64,000 nt of DNA from Nematostella vectensis. Lineage: Eukaryota > Cnidaria > Anthozoa > Actiniaria > Edwardsiidae. This document shows positions 14,520 through 26,800 of this stretch, piece by piece (within the stretch, counting starts at the first letter, position 1; the number at the start of each line of letters is the position of its first letter). The stretch lies in the NCBI RefSeq assembly GCF_932526225.1, contig NC_064034.1:436501-500500 (forward strand). Direction: 5' to 3'. The notes under the pieces were generated by a model. It searched no databases, was not told the DNA's origin, and saw nothing but the letters and a program-made list of their open reading frames with translations. The translations under genes and the position numbers were made by a program.

Positions 14520-17500
14520 GGCTATAAGCGGGAATCGAACCCGGGTAGCTGCGTTAGTAGTCAAGTGCCCGCAACGAAAGACTAACGTGGCATTGCTGAA
14601 GGGAATTGTAATGAAAATTACTTTTAATACTATTGGTATCGTAAACTATCCCAAGCAAAGTCACCATCGGACTGGAGGTTACATTCGGGAAAAGCTTCAG
14701 GGTTACATTCGGGAATTTGTTTTACGAGTGTAACCTCCAAAAGGTTACAATCGATAATTTTGTTTCCGAATGTAAATTCCAAAAAGTAACATTAGGAAAA
14801 ATAAAACAGTATACTCGGAAAAAAAGGTATATCAATCTATCGAGCGCTATGCTCTATGTTAGAATCTACTTAATCAAGTTATCCAAGGAATCTAGTTAGT
14901 TCTTGTGTACATAAAATATGTACAGGATCCTGAACAAAGCATGAGCACATCAAAGATGCTGAGAGTACATAAAAATGTCCCTATACCTTCTTTTTATGCC
15001 ATGACACACCAAGAACAGTATAATTAAGTATCGATATTATAATTAAGTATCGATATTTAAAAAAAAATAAAGAAAAAAAATAGGCTATCAGCGGGAACCG
15101 AACCAGGGTCGCTGCGTTAGTAGTCAAGTGCCCGCAACGAAAGACTAACGTGGCATTGCTGAAGGGAATTGTAATGAAAATTACTTTTAATACTATTGGT
15201 ATCGTAAACTATCCCAAGCAAAGTCACCATCGGACTGGAGGTTACATTCGGGAATTTGTTTTACGAGTGTAACCTTCAAAAGGTTACAATCGATATTTTT
15301 TTTCCGAATGTAAACTCCAAAAAGTAACATTAGGAAAAATAAAACAGTATACTCGGAAAAAGGGGTATATCAATCTATCGAGCGCTATGCTCTATGTTAG
15401 AATCTACTTAATCAAGTTATCCAAGGAATCTAGTTAATTCTTGCGTGCATAAAATATGTACAGGATCCTGAACAAATCATGAGCACATCAAAGATGCTGA
15501 GAGTACATAAAAATGTCCCTATACCTTCTTTTTATGTCATGACACACCAAGAACAGTATAATTAAGTATCGATATTTAAAAAAAAAATAAAGAAAAAAAA
15601 AGGCTATCAGCGGGAATCGAACCCGGGTCGCTGCGTTAATAGTCAAGTGCCCGCAACGAAAGACTAACGTGGCATTGCTGAAGGGAATTGTAATGAAAAT
15701 TACTTTTAATACTATTGGTATTGTAAACTATCCCAAGCAAAGTCACCATCGGACTGGAGGTTACATTCGGGAAAAGCTTCAGGGTTACATTCGGGAATTT
15801 GTTTAACGAGTGTAACCTCCAAAAGGTTACAATCGATAATTTTTTTTCCGAATGTAAATTCCAAAAAGTAACATTAGGAAAATTAAAACAGTATACTCGG
15901 AAAAAAAGGTATATCAATCTATCGAGCGCTATGCTCTATGTTAGAATCTACTTAATCAAGTTATCCAAGGAATCTAGTTAGTTCTTGTGTGCATAAAATA
16001 TGTACAGGATCCTGAACAAAGCATGAGCACATCAAAGATGCTGAGAGTACATAAAAATGTCGCTATACCTTCTTTTTATGCCATGACACACCAAGAACAA
16101 TATAATTAAGTATCGATATTATAATTAAGTATCGACATTTAAAAAAAAAATAAAGAAAAAAAAATAGGCTATCAGCGGGAATCGAACCCGGGTCGCTGCG
16201 TTAGTAGTCAAGTGCCCGCAACGAAAGACTAACGTGGCATTGCTGAAGGGAATTGTAATGAAAATTACTTTTAATATTATTGGTATCGTAAACTATCCCA
16301 AGCAAAGTCACCATCGGACTGGAGGTTACATTTGGGAAAAGCTTCAGGGTTACATTCGGGAATTTGTTTTACGAGTGTAACCTCCAAAAGGTTACAATCG
16401 ATAATTTTTTTTTCCGAATGTAAATTCCAAAAAGTAACATTAGGAAAAATAAAACAGTATACTCAGAAAAAAAGGTATATCAATCTATCGAGCGCTATGC
16501 TCTATGTTAGAATCTGCTTAATCAAGTTATCCAAGGAATCTAGTTAGTTCTTGTGTGCATAAAATATGAACAGGATCCTGAACAAAGCATGAGCACATTA
16601 AAGATGCTGAGAGTACATAAAAATGTCCCTATTCCTTCTTTTCATGTCATGACACACCAAGAACAGTATAATTAAGTATCGATATTAAGAAAAAAAAAAG
16701 AAAAAAAATAGGCTATCAGCGGGAATCGAACCCGGGTCACTGCGTTAGTAGTCAAGTGCCCGCAACGAAAGACTAACGTGGCATTGCTGGAGGAAATTGT
16801 AATGAAAATTACTTTTATACTATTGGTATCGTAAACTATCCCAAGTAAAGTCACCATCGGACTGGAGGTTACATTCGGGAAAAGCTTCAGGGTTACATTC
16901 GGGAATTTGTTTTACGAGTGTAACCTCCAAAAGGTTACAATCGATATTTTTTTTCCGAATGTAAATTCCAAAAAGTAACATTAGGAAAAATAAAACAGTA
17001 TACTCGGAAAAAAGGGTATATCAATCTATCGAGCGCTATGCTCTATGTTAGAATCTACTTAATCAAGTTATCCAAGGAATCTAGTTAGTTCTTGTGTGCA
17101 TAAAATATGTACAGGATCCTGAATAAAGCATGAGCACATCAAAGATGCTGAGAGTACATAAAAATGTCCCTAAACCTTCTTTTTATGTCATGACACACCA
17201 AGAACAGTATAATTAAGTATCGATATTTAAAAAAAAATAAAGAAAACAAAAAGGGCTATCAGCGGGAATCGAACCCGGGTCGCTGCGTTAGTAGTCAAGT
17301 GCCCGCAACGAAAGACTAACGTGGCATTGCTGAAGGGAATTGTAATGAAAATTACTTTTAATACTATTGGTATCGTAAACTATCCCAATCAAAGTCACCC
17401 TCGGACAGGAGGTTACATTCGGGATAAGCTTCAGGGTTACATTCGGGAATTTGTTTTACGAGTGTAACCTCCAAAAGGTTACAATCGATAATTTTTTTTC

Positions 17501-17800
17501 CGAATGTAAATTCCAAAAAGTAACATTGGGAAAAATAAAGCAGTATACTCGGAAAAAAAGGTATATCAATCTATCGAGCGCTATGCTCTATGTTAGAATC
17601 TACTTAATCAAGTTATCCAAGGAATCTAGTTAGTTCTTGTGTGCATAAAATATGTACAGGATCCTGAACAAAGCATGAGCACATCAAAGATGCTGAGAGT
17701 ACATAAAAATGTCCCTATACCTTCTTTTTATGTCATGCCACAACAAGAACAGTATAATTTAGTATCGATATTTAAAAAAAAAAAATAAAGAAAAAAAATA
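14520..17800. repeat. 6-monomer higher-order repeat, 3,281 bp
   Basis: Monomers begin at 14520 (Q), 15083 (A1), 15602 (A2 ending as E), 16167 (R), 16711 (S) and 17254 (P). Relative to the 12-mer, B1, B2, C1, C2 and D are missing and the A2 and E monomers are joined in one hybrid. The join lies between about 15995, where the text is still A2 (GTGTGCATAAAATATG), and about 16060, where it reads GTCGCTATACC as in E. Confidence 0.85.
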
Positions 17801-19998
17801 GGCTATAAGCGGGAATCGAACCCGGGTAGCTGCGTTAGTAGTCAAGTGCCCGCAACGAAAGACTAACGTGGCATTGCTGAAGGGAATTGTAATGAAAATT
17901 ACTTTTAATACTATTGGTATCGTAGACTATCCCAAGCAAAGTCACCATCGGACTGGAGGTTACATTCGGGAAAAGCTTCAGGGTTACATTCGGGAATTTG
18001 TTTTACGAGTGTAACCTCCAAAAGGTTACAATCGATAATTTTGTTTCCGAATGTAAATTCCAAAAAGTAACATTAGGAAAAATAAAACAGTATACTCGGA
18101 AAAAAAGGTATATCAATCTATCGAGCGCTATGCTCTATGTTAGAATCTGCTTAATCAAGTTATCCAAGGAATCTAGTTAGTTCTTGTGTGCATAAAATAT
18201 GAACAGGATCCTGAACAAAGCATGAGCACATTAAAGATGCTGAGAGTACATAAAAATGTCGCTATACCTTTTTTTTATGCCATGACACACCAAGAACAAT
18301 ATAATTAAGTATCGATATTATAATTAAGTATCGACATTTAAAAAAAAAATAAAGAAAAAAAAATAGGCTATCAGCGGGAATCGAACCCGGGTCGCTGCGT
18401 TAGTAGTCAAGTGCCCGCAACGAAAGACTAACGTGGCATTGCTGAAGGGAATTGTAATGAAAATTACTTTTAATATTATTGGTATCGTAAACTATCCCAA
18501 GCAAAGTCACCATCGGACTGGAGGTTACATTTGGGAAAAGCTTCAGGGTTACATTCGGGAATTTGTTTTACGAGTGTAACCTCCAAAAGGTTACAATCGA
18601 TAATTTTTTTTTCCGAATGTAAATTCCAAAAAGTAACATTAGGAAAAATAAAACAGTATACTCAGAAAAAAAGGTATATCAATCTATCGAGCGCTATGCT
18701 CTATGTTAGAATCTGCTTAATCAAGTTATCCAAGGAATCTAGTTAGTTCTTGTGTGCATAAAATATGAACAGGATCCTGAACAAAGCATGAGCACATTAA
18801 AGATGCTGAGAGTACATAAAAATGTCCCTATTCCTTCTTTTCATGTCATGACACACCAAGAACAGTATAATTAAGTATCGATATTAAGAAAAAAAAAAGA
18901 AAAAAAATAGGCTATCAGCGGGAATCGAACCCGGGTCACTGCGTTAGTAGTCAAGTGCCCGCAACGAAAGACTAACGTGGCATTGCTGGAGGAAATTGTA
19001 ATAAAAATTACTTTTATACTATTGGTATCGTAAACTATCCCAAGTAAAGTCACCATCGGACTGGAGGTTACATTCGGGAAAAGCTTCAGGGTTACATTCG
19101 GGAATTTGTTTTACGAGTGTAACCTCCAAAAGGTTACAATCGATATTTTTTTTCCGAATGTAAATTCCAAAAAGTAACATTAGGAAAAATAAAACAGTAT
19201 ACTCGGAAAAAAGGGTATATCAATCTATCGAGCGCTATGCTCTATGTTAGAATCTACTTAATCAAGTTATCCAAGGAATCTAGTTAGTTCTTGTGTGCAT
19301 AAAATATGTACAGGATCCTGAATAAAGCATGAGCACATCAAAGATGCTGAGAGTACATAAAAATGTCCCTAAACCTTCTTTTTATGTCATGACACACCAA
19401 GAACAGTATAATTAAGTATCGATATTTAAAAAAAAATAAAGAAAACAAAAAGGGCTATCAGCGGGAATCGAACCCGGGTCGCTGCGTTAGTAGTCAAGTG
19501 CCCGCAACGAAAGACTAACGTGGCATTGCTGAAGGGAATTGTAATGAAAATTACTTTTAATACTATTGGTATCGTAAACTATCCCAAGCAAAGTCACCAT
19601 CGGACAGGAGGTTACATTCGGGATAAGCTTCAGGGTTACATTCGGGAATTTGTTTTACGAGTGTAACCTCCAAAAGGTTACAATCGATAATTTTTTTTCC
19701 GAATGTAAATTCCAAAAAGTAACATTGGGAAAAATAAAGCAGTATACTCGGAAAAAAAGGTATATCAATCTATCGAGCGCTATGCTCTATGTTAGAATCT
19801 ACTTAATCAAGTTATCCAAGAAATCTAGTTAGTTCTTGTGTGCATAAAATATGTACAGGATCCTGAACAAAGCATGAGCACATCAAAGATGCTGAGAGTA
19901 CATAAAAATGTCCCTATACCTTCTTTTTATGTCATGCCACACCAAGAACAGTATAATTTAGTATCGATATTTAAAAAACAAAATAAAGAAAAAAAATA
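17801..19998. repeat. 4-monomer higher-order repeat (Q-R-S-P), about 2.2 kb
   Basis: Monomers begin at 17801, 18366, 18910 and 19453. They repeat the types and the Q chimera of 12321-14519 with few differences. The S monomers at 13430 and 18910 share GTAATAAAAATTAC where other monomers read GTAATGAAAATTAC, so these two 4-mers are close sisters. The P monomers at 13973 and 19453 also share CCAAGAAATCTAG. Confidence 0.88.
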
Positions 19999-22900
19999 GG
20001 CTATAAGCGGGAATCGAACCCGGGTAGCTGCGTTAGTAGTCAAGTGCCCGCAACGAAAGACTAACGTGGCATTGCTGAAGGGAATTGTAATGAAAATTAC
20101 TTTTAATACTATTGGTATCGTAAACTATCCCAAGCAAAGTCACCATCGGACTGGAGGTTACATTCGGGAAAAGCTTCAGGGTTACATTCGGGAATTTGTT
20201 TTACGAGTGTAACCTCCAAAAGGTTACAATCGATAATTTTGTTTCCGAATGTAAATTCCAAAAAGTAACATTAGGAAAAATAAAACAGTATACTCGGAAA
20301 AAAAGGTATATCAATCTATCGAGCGCTATGCTCTATGTTAGAATCTACTTAATCAAGTTATCCAAGGAATCTAGTTAGTTCTTGTGTACATAAAATATGT
20401 ACAGGATCCTGAACAAAGCATGAGCACATCAAAGATGCTGAGAGTACATAAAAATGTCCCTATACCTTCTTTTTATGCCATGACACACCAAGAACAGTAT
20501 AATTAAGTATCGATATTATAATTAAGTATCGATATTTAAAAAAAAATAAAGAAAAAAAATAGGCTATCAGCGGGAACCGAACCAGGGTCGCTGCGTTAGT
20601 AGTCAAGTGCCCGCAACGAAAGACTAACGTGGCATTGCTGAAGGGAATTGTAATGAAAATTACTTTTAATACTATTGGTATCGTAAACTATCCCAAGCAA
20701 AGTCACCATCGGACTGGAGGTTACATTCGGGAATTTGTTTTACGAGTGTAACCTTCAAAAGGTTACAATCGATATTTTTTTTCCGAATGTAAACTCCAAA
20801 AAGTAACATTAGGAAAAATAAAACAGTATACTCGGAAAAAAGGGTATATCAATCTATCGAGCGCTATGCTCTATGTTAGAATCTACTTAATCAAGTTATC
20901 CAAGGAATCTAGTTAATTCTTGCGTGCATAAAATATGTACAGGATCCTGAACAAATCATGAGCACATCAAAGATGCTGAGAGTACATAAAAATGTCCCTA
21001 TACCTTCTTTTTATGTCATGACACACCAAGAACAGTATAATTAAGTATCGATATTTAAAAAAAAATAAAGAAAAAAAAAGGCTATCAGCGGGAATCGAAC
21101 CCGGGTCGCTGCGTTAATAGTCAAGTGCCCGCAACGAAAGACTAACGTGGCATTGCTGAAGGGAATTGTAATGAAAATTACTTTTAATACTATTGGTATT
21201 GTAAACTATCCCAAGCAAAGTCACCATCGGACTGGAGGTTACATTCGGGAAAAGCTTCAGGGTTACATTCGGGAATTTGTTTAACGAGTGTAACCTCCAA
21301 AAGGTTACAATCGATAATTTTTTTTCCGAATGTAAATTCCAAAAAGTAACATTAGGAAAATTAAAACAGTATACTCGGAAAAAAAGGTATATCAATCTAT
21401 CGAGCGCTATGCTCTATGTTAGAATCTACTTAATCAAGTTATCCAAGGAATCTAGTTAGTTCTTGTGTGCATAAAATATGTACAGGATCCTGAACAAAGC
21501 ATGAGCACATCAAAGATGCTGAGAGTACATAAAAATGTCCCTATACCTTCTTTTTATGTCATGACACACCAAGAACAGTATAATTAAGTATCGATATTAT
21601 AATTAAGTATCGATATTTTAAAAAAAAATAAAGAAAAAAAAATAGGCTATCAGCGGGAATCGAACCCGGGTAGCTGCGTTAATAGTCAAGTGCCCTCAAC
21701 GAAAGACTAACGTGGCATTGCTGAAGGGAATTGTAATGAAAATTACTTTTAATACTATTGGTATCGTAAACTATCCCAAGCAAAGTCACCATCGGACTGG
21801 AGGTTACATTCGGGAATTTGTTTTACGAGTGTAACCTCCAAAAGGTTACAATCGATATTTTTTTTTCCGAATGTAAATTCCAAAAAGTAACATTAGGAAA
21901 AATAAAACAGTATACTCGGAAAAAAAAGGTATATCAATCTATCGAGCGCTATGCTCTATGTTAGAATCTACTTAATCAAGTTATCCAAGGAATCTAGTTA
22001 GTTCTTGTGTACATAAAATATGTACAGGATCCTGAACAAAGCATGAGCACATCAAAGATGCTGAGAGTACATAAAAATGTCCCTATACCTTCTTTTTATG
22101 CCATGACACACCAAGAACAGTATAATTAAGTATCGATATTATAATTAAGTATCGATATTTAAAAAGAAATAAAGAAAAAAAAAATAGGCTATCAGCGGGA
22201 ATCGAACCCGGGTCGCTGCGTTAGTAGTCAAGTGCCCGCAACGAAAGACTAACGTGGCATTGCTGAAGGGAATTGTAATGAAAATTACTTTTAATACTAT
22301 TGGTATCGTAAACTATCCCAAGCGAAGTCACCGTCGGACTGGAGGTTACATTCGGGAAAAGCTTCAGGGTTACGTTCGGGAATTTGTTTTACGAGTGTAA
22401 CCTCCAAAAGGTTACAATCGATAATTTTTTTTTCCGAATGTAAATTCCAAAAAGTAACATTAGGAAAAATAAAACAGTATACTCAGAAAAAAAGGTATAT
22501 CAATCTATCGAGCGCTATGCTCTATGTTAGAATCTGCTTAATCAAGTTATCCAAGGAATCTAGTTAGTTCTTGTGTGCATAAAATATGAACAGGATCCTG
22601 AACAAAGCATGAGCACATTAAAGATGCTGAGAGTACATAAAAATGTCCCTATTCCTTCTTTTCATGTCATGACACACCAAGAACAGTATAATTAAGTATC
22701 GATATTAAGAAAAAAAAAAGAAAAAAAATAGGCTATCAGCGGGAATCGAACCCGGGTCACTGCGTTAGTAGTCAAGTGCCCGCAACGAAAGACTAACGTG
22801 GCATTGCTGGAGGAAATTGTAATGAAAATTACTTTTATACTATTGGTATCGTAAACTATCCCAAGTAAAGTCACCATCGGACTGGAGGTTACATTCGGGA

Positions 22901-23820
22901 AAAGCTTCAGGGTTACATTCGGGAATTTGTTTTACGAGTGTAACCTCCAAAAGGTTACAATCGATATTTTTTTTCCGAATGTAAATTCCAAAAAGTAACA
23001 TTAGGAAAAATAAAACAGTATACTCGGAAAAAAGGGTATATCAATCTATCGAGCGCTATGCTCTATGTTAGAATCTACTTAATCAAGTTATCCAAGGAAT
23101 CTAGTTAGTTCTTGTGTGCATAAAATATGTACAGGATCCTGAATAAAGCATGAGCACATCAAAGATGCTGAGAGTACATAAAAATGTCCCTAAACCTTCT
23201 TTTTATGTCATGACACACCAAGAACAGTATAATTAAGTATCGATATTTAAAAAAAAATAAAGAAAACAAAAAGGGCTATCAGCGGGAATCGAACCCGGGT
23301 CGCTGCGTTAGTAGTCAAGTGCCCGCAACGAAAGACTAACGTGGCATTGCTGAAGGGAATTGTAATGAAAATTACTTTTAATACTATTGGTATCGTAAAC
23401 TATCCCAATCAAAGTCACCCTCGGACAGGAGGTTACATTCGGGATAAGCTTCAGGGTTACATTCGGGAATTTGTTTTACGAGTGTAACCTCCAAAAGGTT
23501 ACAATCGATAATTTTTTTTTTGAATGTAAATTCCAAAAAGTAACATTGGGAAAAATAAAGCAGTATACTCGGAAAAAAAGGTATATCAATCTATCGAGCG
23601 CTATGCTCTATGTTAGAATCTACTTAATCAAGTTATCCAAGGAATCTAGTTAGTTCTTGTGTGCATAAAATATGTACAGGATCCTGAACAAAGCATGAGC
23701 ACATCAAAGATGCTGAGAGTACATAAAAATGTCCCTATACCTTCTTTTTATGTCATGCCACAACAAGAACAGTATAATTTAGTATCGATATTTAAAAAAA
23801 AAAAATAAAGAAAAAAAATA
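19999..23820. repeat. 7-monomer higher-order repeat, 3,822 bp
   Basis: Monomers begin at 19999 (Q), 20562 (A1), 21080 (A2), 21645 (B1), 22187 (B2/R hybrid), 22731 (S) and 23274 (P). C1, C2, D and E are missing relative to the 12-mer. The hybrid keeps B2 markers on its left (CGAAGTCACCGTCGG, GTTACGTTCGGG) and R markers on its right (ACTCAGAAAA, CTGCTTAATC, TATGAACAGG). The P monomer at 23274 shares CCCAATCAAAGTCACCCTCGG with that at 17254. Confidence 0.85.
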
Positions 23821-26800
23821 GGCTATAAGCGGGAATCGAACCCGGGTAGCTGCGTTAGTAGTCAAGTGCCCGCAACGAAAGACTAACGTGGCATTGCTGA
23901 AGGGAATTGTAATGAAAATTACTTTTAATACTATTGGTATCGTAAACTATCCCAAGCAAAGTCACCATCGGACTGGAGGTTACATTCGGGAAAAGCTTCA
24001 GGGTTACATTCGGGAATTTGTTTTACGAGTGTAACCTCCAAAAGGTTACAATCGATAATTTTGTTTCCGAATGTAAATTCCAAAAAGTAACATTAGGAAA
24101 AATAAAACAGTATACTCGGAAAAAAAGGTATATCAATCTATCGAGCGCTATGCTCTATGTTAGAATCTACTTAATCAAGTTATCCAAGGAATCTAGTTAG
24201 TTCTTGTGTACATAAAATATGTACAGGATCCTGAACAAAGCATGAGCACATCAAAGATGCTGAGAGTACATAAAAATGTCCCTATACCTTCTTTTTATGC
24301 CATGACACACCAAGAACAGTATAATTAAGTATCGATATTATAATTAAGTATCGATATTTAAAAAAAAATAAAGAAAAAAAATAGGCTATCAGCGGGAACC
24401 GAACCAGGGTCGCTGCGTTAGTAGTCAAGTGCCCGCAACGAAAGACTAACGTGGCATTGCTGAAGGGAATTGTAATGAAAATTACTTTTAATACTATTGG
24501 TATCGTAAACTATCCCAAGCAAAGTCACCATCGGACTGGAGGTTACATTCGGGAATTTGTTTTACGAGTGTAACCTTCAAAAGGTTACAATCGATATTTT
24601 TTTTCCGAATGTAAACTCCAAAAAGTAACATTAGGAAAAATAAAACAGTATACTCGGAAAAAAGGGTATATCAATCTATCGAGCGCTATGCTCTATGTTA
24701 GAATCTACTTAATCAAGTTATCCAAGGAATCTAGTTAATTCTTGCGTGCATAAAATATGTACAGGATCCTGAACAAATCATGAGCACATCAAAGATGCTG
24801 AGAGTACATAAAAATGTCCCTATACCTTCTTTTTATGTCATGACACACCAAGAACAGTATAATTAAGTATCGATATTTAAAAAAAAATAAAGAAAAAAAA
24901 AGGCTATCAGCGGGAATCGAACCCGGGTCGCTGCGTTAATAGTCAAGTGCCCGCAACGAAAGACTAACGTGGCATTGCTGAAGGGAATTGTAATGAAAAT
25001 TACTTTTAATACTATTGGTATTGTAAACTATCCCAAGCAAAGTCACCATCGGACTGGAGGTTACATTCGGGAAAAGCTTCAGGGTTACATTCGGGAATTT
25101 GTTTAACGAGTGTAGCCTCCAAAAGGTTACAATCGATAATTTTTTTTCCGAATGTAAATTCCAAAAAGTAACATTAGGAAAATTAAAACAGTATACTCGG
25201 AAAAAAAGGTATATCAATCTATCGAGCGCTATGCTCTATGTTAGAATCTACTTAATCAAGTTATCCAAGGAATCTAGTTAGTTCTTGTGTGCATAAAATA
25301 TGTACAGGATCCTGAACAAAGCATGAGCACATCAAAGATGCTGAGAGTACATAAAAATGTCCCTATACCTTCTTTTTATGTCATGACACACCAAGAACAG
25401 TATAATTAAGTATCGATATTATAATTAAGTATCGATATTTTAAAAAAAAATAAAGAAAAAAAAATAGGCTATCAGCGGGAATCGAACCCGGGTAGCTGCG
25501 TTAATAGTCAAGTGCCCTCAACGAAAGACTAACGTGGCATTGCTGAAGGGAATTGTAATGAAAATTACTTTTAATACTATTGGTATCGTAAACTATCCCA
25601 AGCAAAGTCACCATCGGACTGGAGGTTACATTCGGGAATTTGTTTTACGAGTGTAACCTCCAAAAGGTTACAATCGATATTTTTTTTTCCGAATGTAAAT
25701 TCCAAAAAGTAACATTAGGAAAAATAAAACAGTATACTCGGAAAAAAAAGGTATATCAATCTATCGAGCGCTATGCTCTATGTTAGAATCTACTTAATCA
25801 AGTTATCCAAGGAATCTAGTTAGTTCTTGTGTACATAAAATATGTACAGGATCCTGAACAAAGCATGAGCACATCAAAGATGCTGAGAGTACATAAAAAT
25901 GTCCCTATACCTTCTTTTTATGCCATGACACACCAAGAACAGTATAATTAAGTATCGATATTATAATTAAGTATCGATATTTAAAAAGAAATAAAGAAAA
26001 AAAAAATAGGCTATCAGCGGGAATCGAACCCGGGTCGCTGCGTTAGTAGTCAAGTGCCCGCAACGAAAGACTAACGTGGCATTGCTGAAGGGAATTGTAA
26101 TGAAAATTACTTTTAATACTATTGGTATCGTAAACTATCCCAAGCGAAGTCACCGTCGGACTGGAGGTTACATTCGGGAAAAGCTTCAGGGTTACGTTCG
26201 GGAATTTGTTTTACGAGTGTAACCTCCAAAAGGTTACAATCGATAATTTTTTTTCCGAATGTAAATTCCAAAAAGTAACATTAGAAAAAATAAAACAGTA
26301 TACTCGGAAAAAAAGGTATATCAATCTATCGAGCGCTATGCTCTATGTTAGAATCTACTTAATCAAGTTATCCAAAGAATCTAGTTAGTTCTTGTGTGCA
26401 TAAAATATGAACAGGATCCTGAACTAAGCATGAGCACATCAAAGATGCTGAAAGTACATAAAAATGTCCCTATACCTTCTTTTTATGTCATGACACACCA
26501 AGAACAGTATAATCAAGTATCGATATTTAAAAAAAAAATTAAGAAAAAAAAATAGGCTATCAGCGGGAATCGAACCCGGGTCGCTGCGTTAGTAGTCAAG
26601 TGCCCGCAACGAAAGACTAACGTGGCATTGCTGAAGGGAATTGTAATGAAAATTACTTTTAATACTATTGGTATCGTAAACTATCCCACGTAAAGTCACC
26701 ATCGGACTGGAGGTTACATTCGGGAAAAGCTTCAGGGTTACATTCGGGAATTTGTTTTACGAGTGTAACCTCCAAAAGGTTACAATCGATATTTTTTTTT

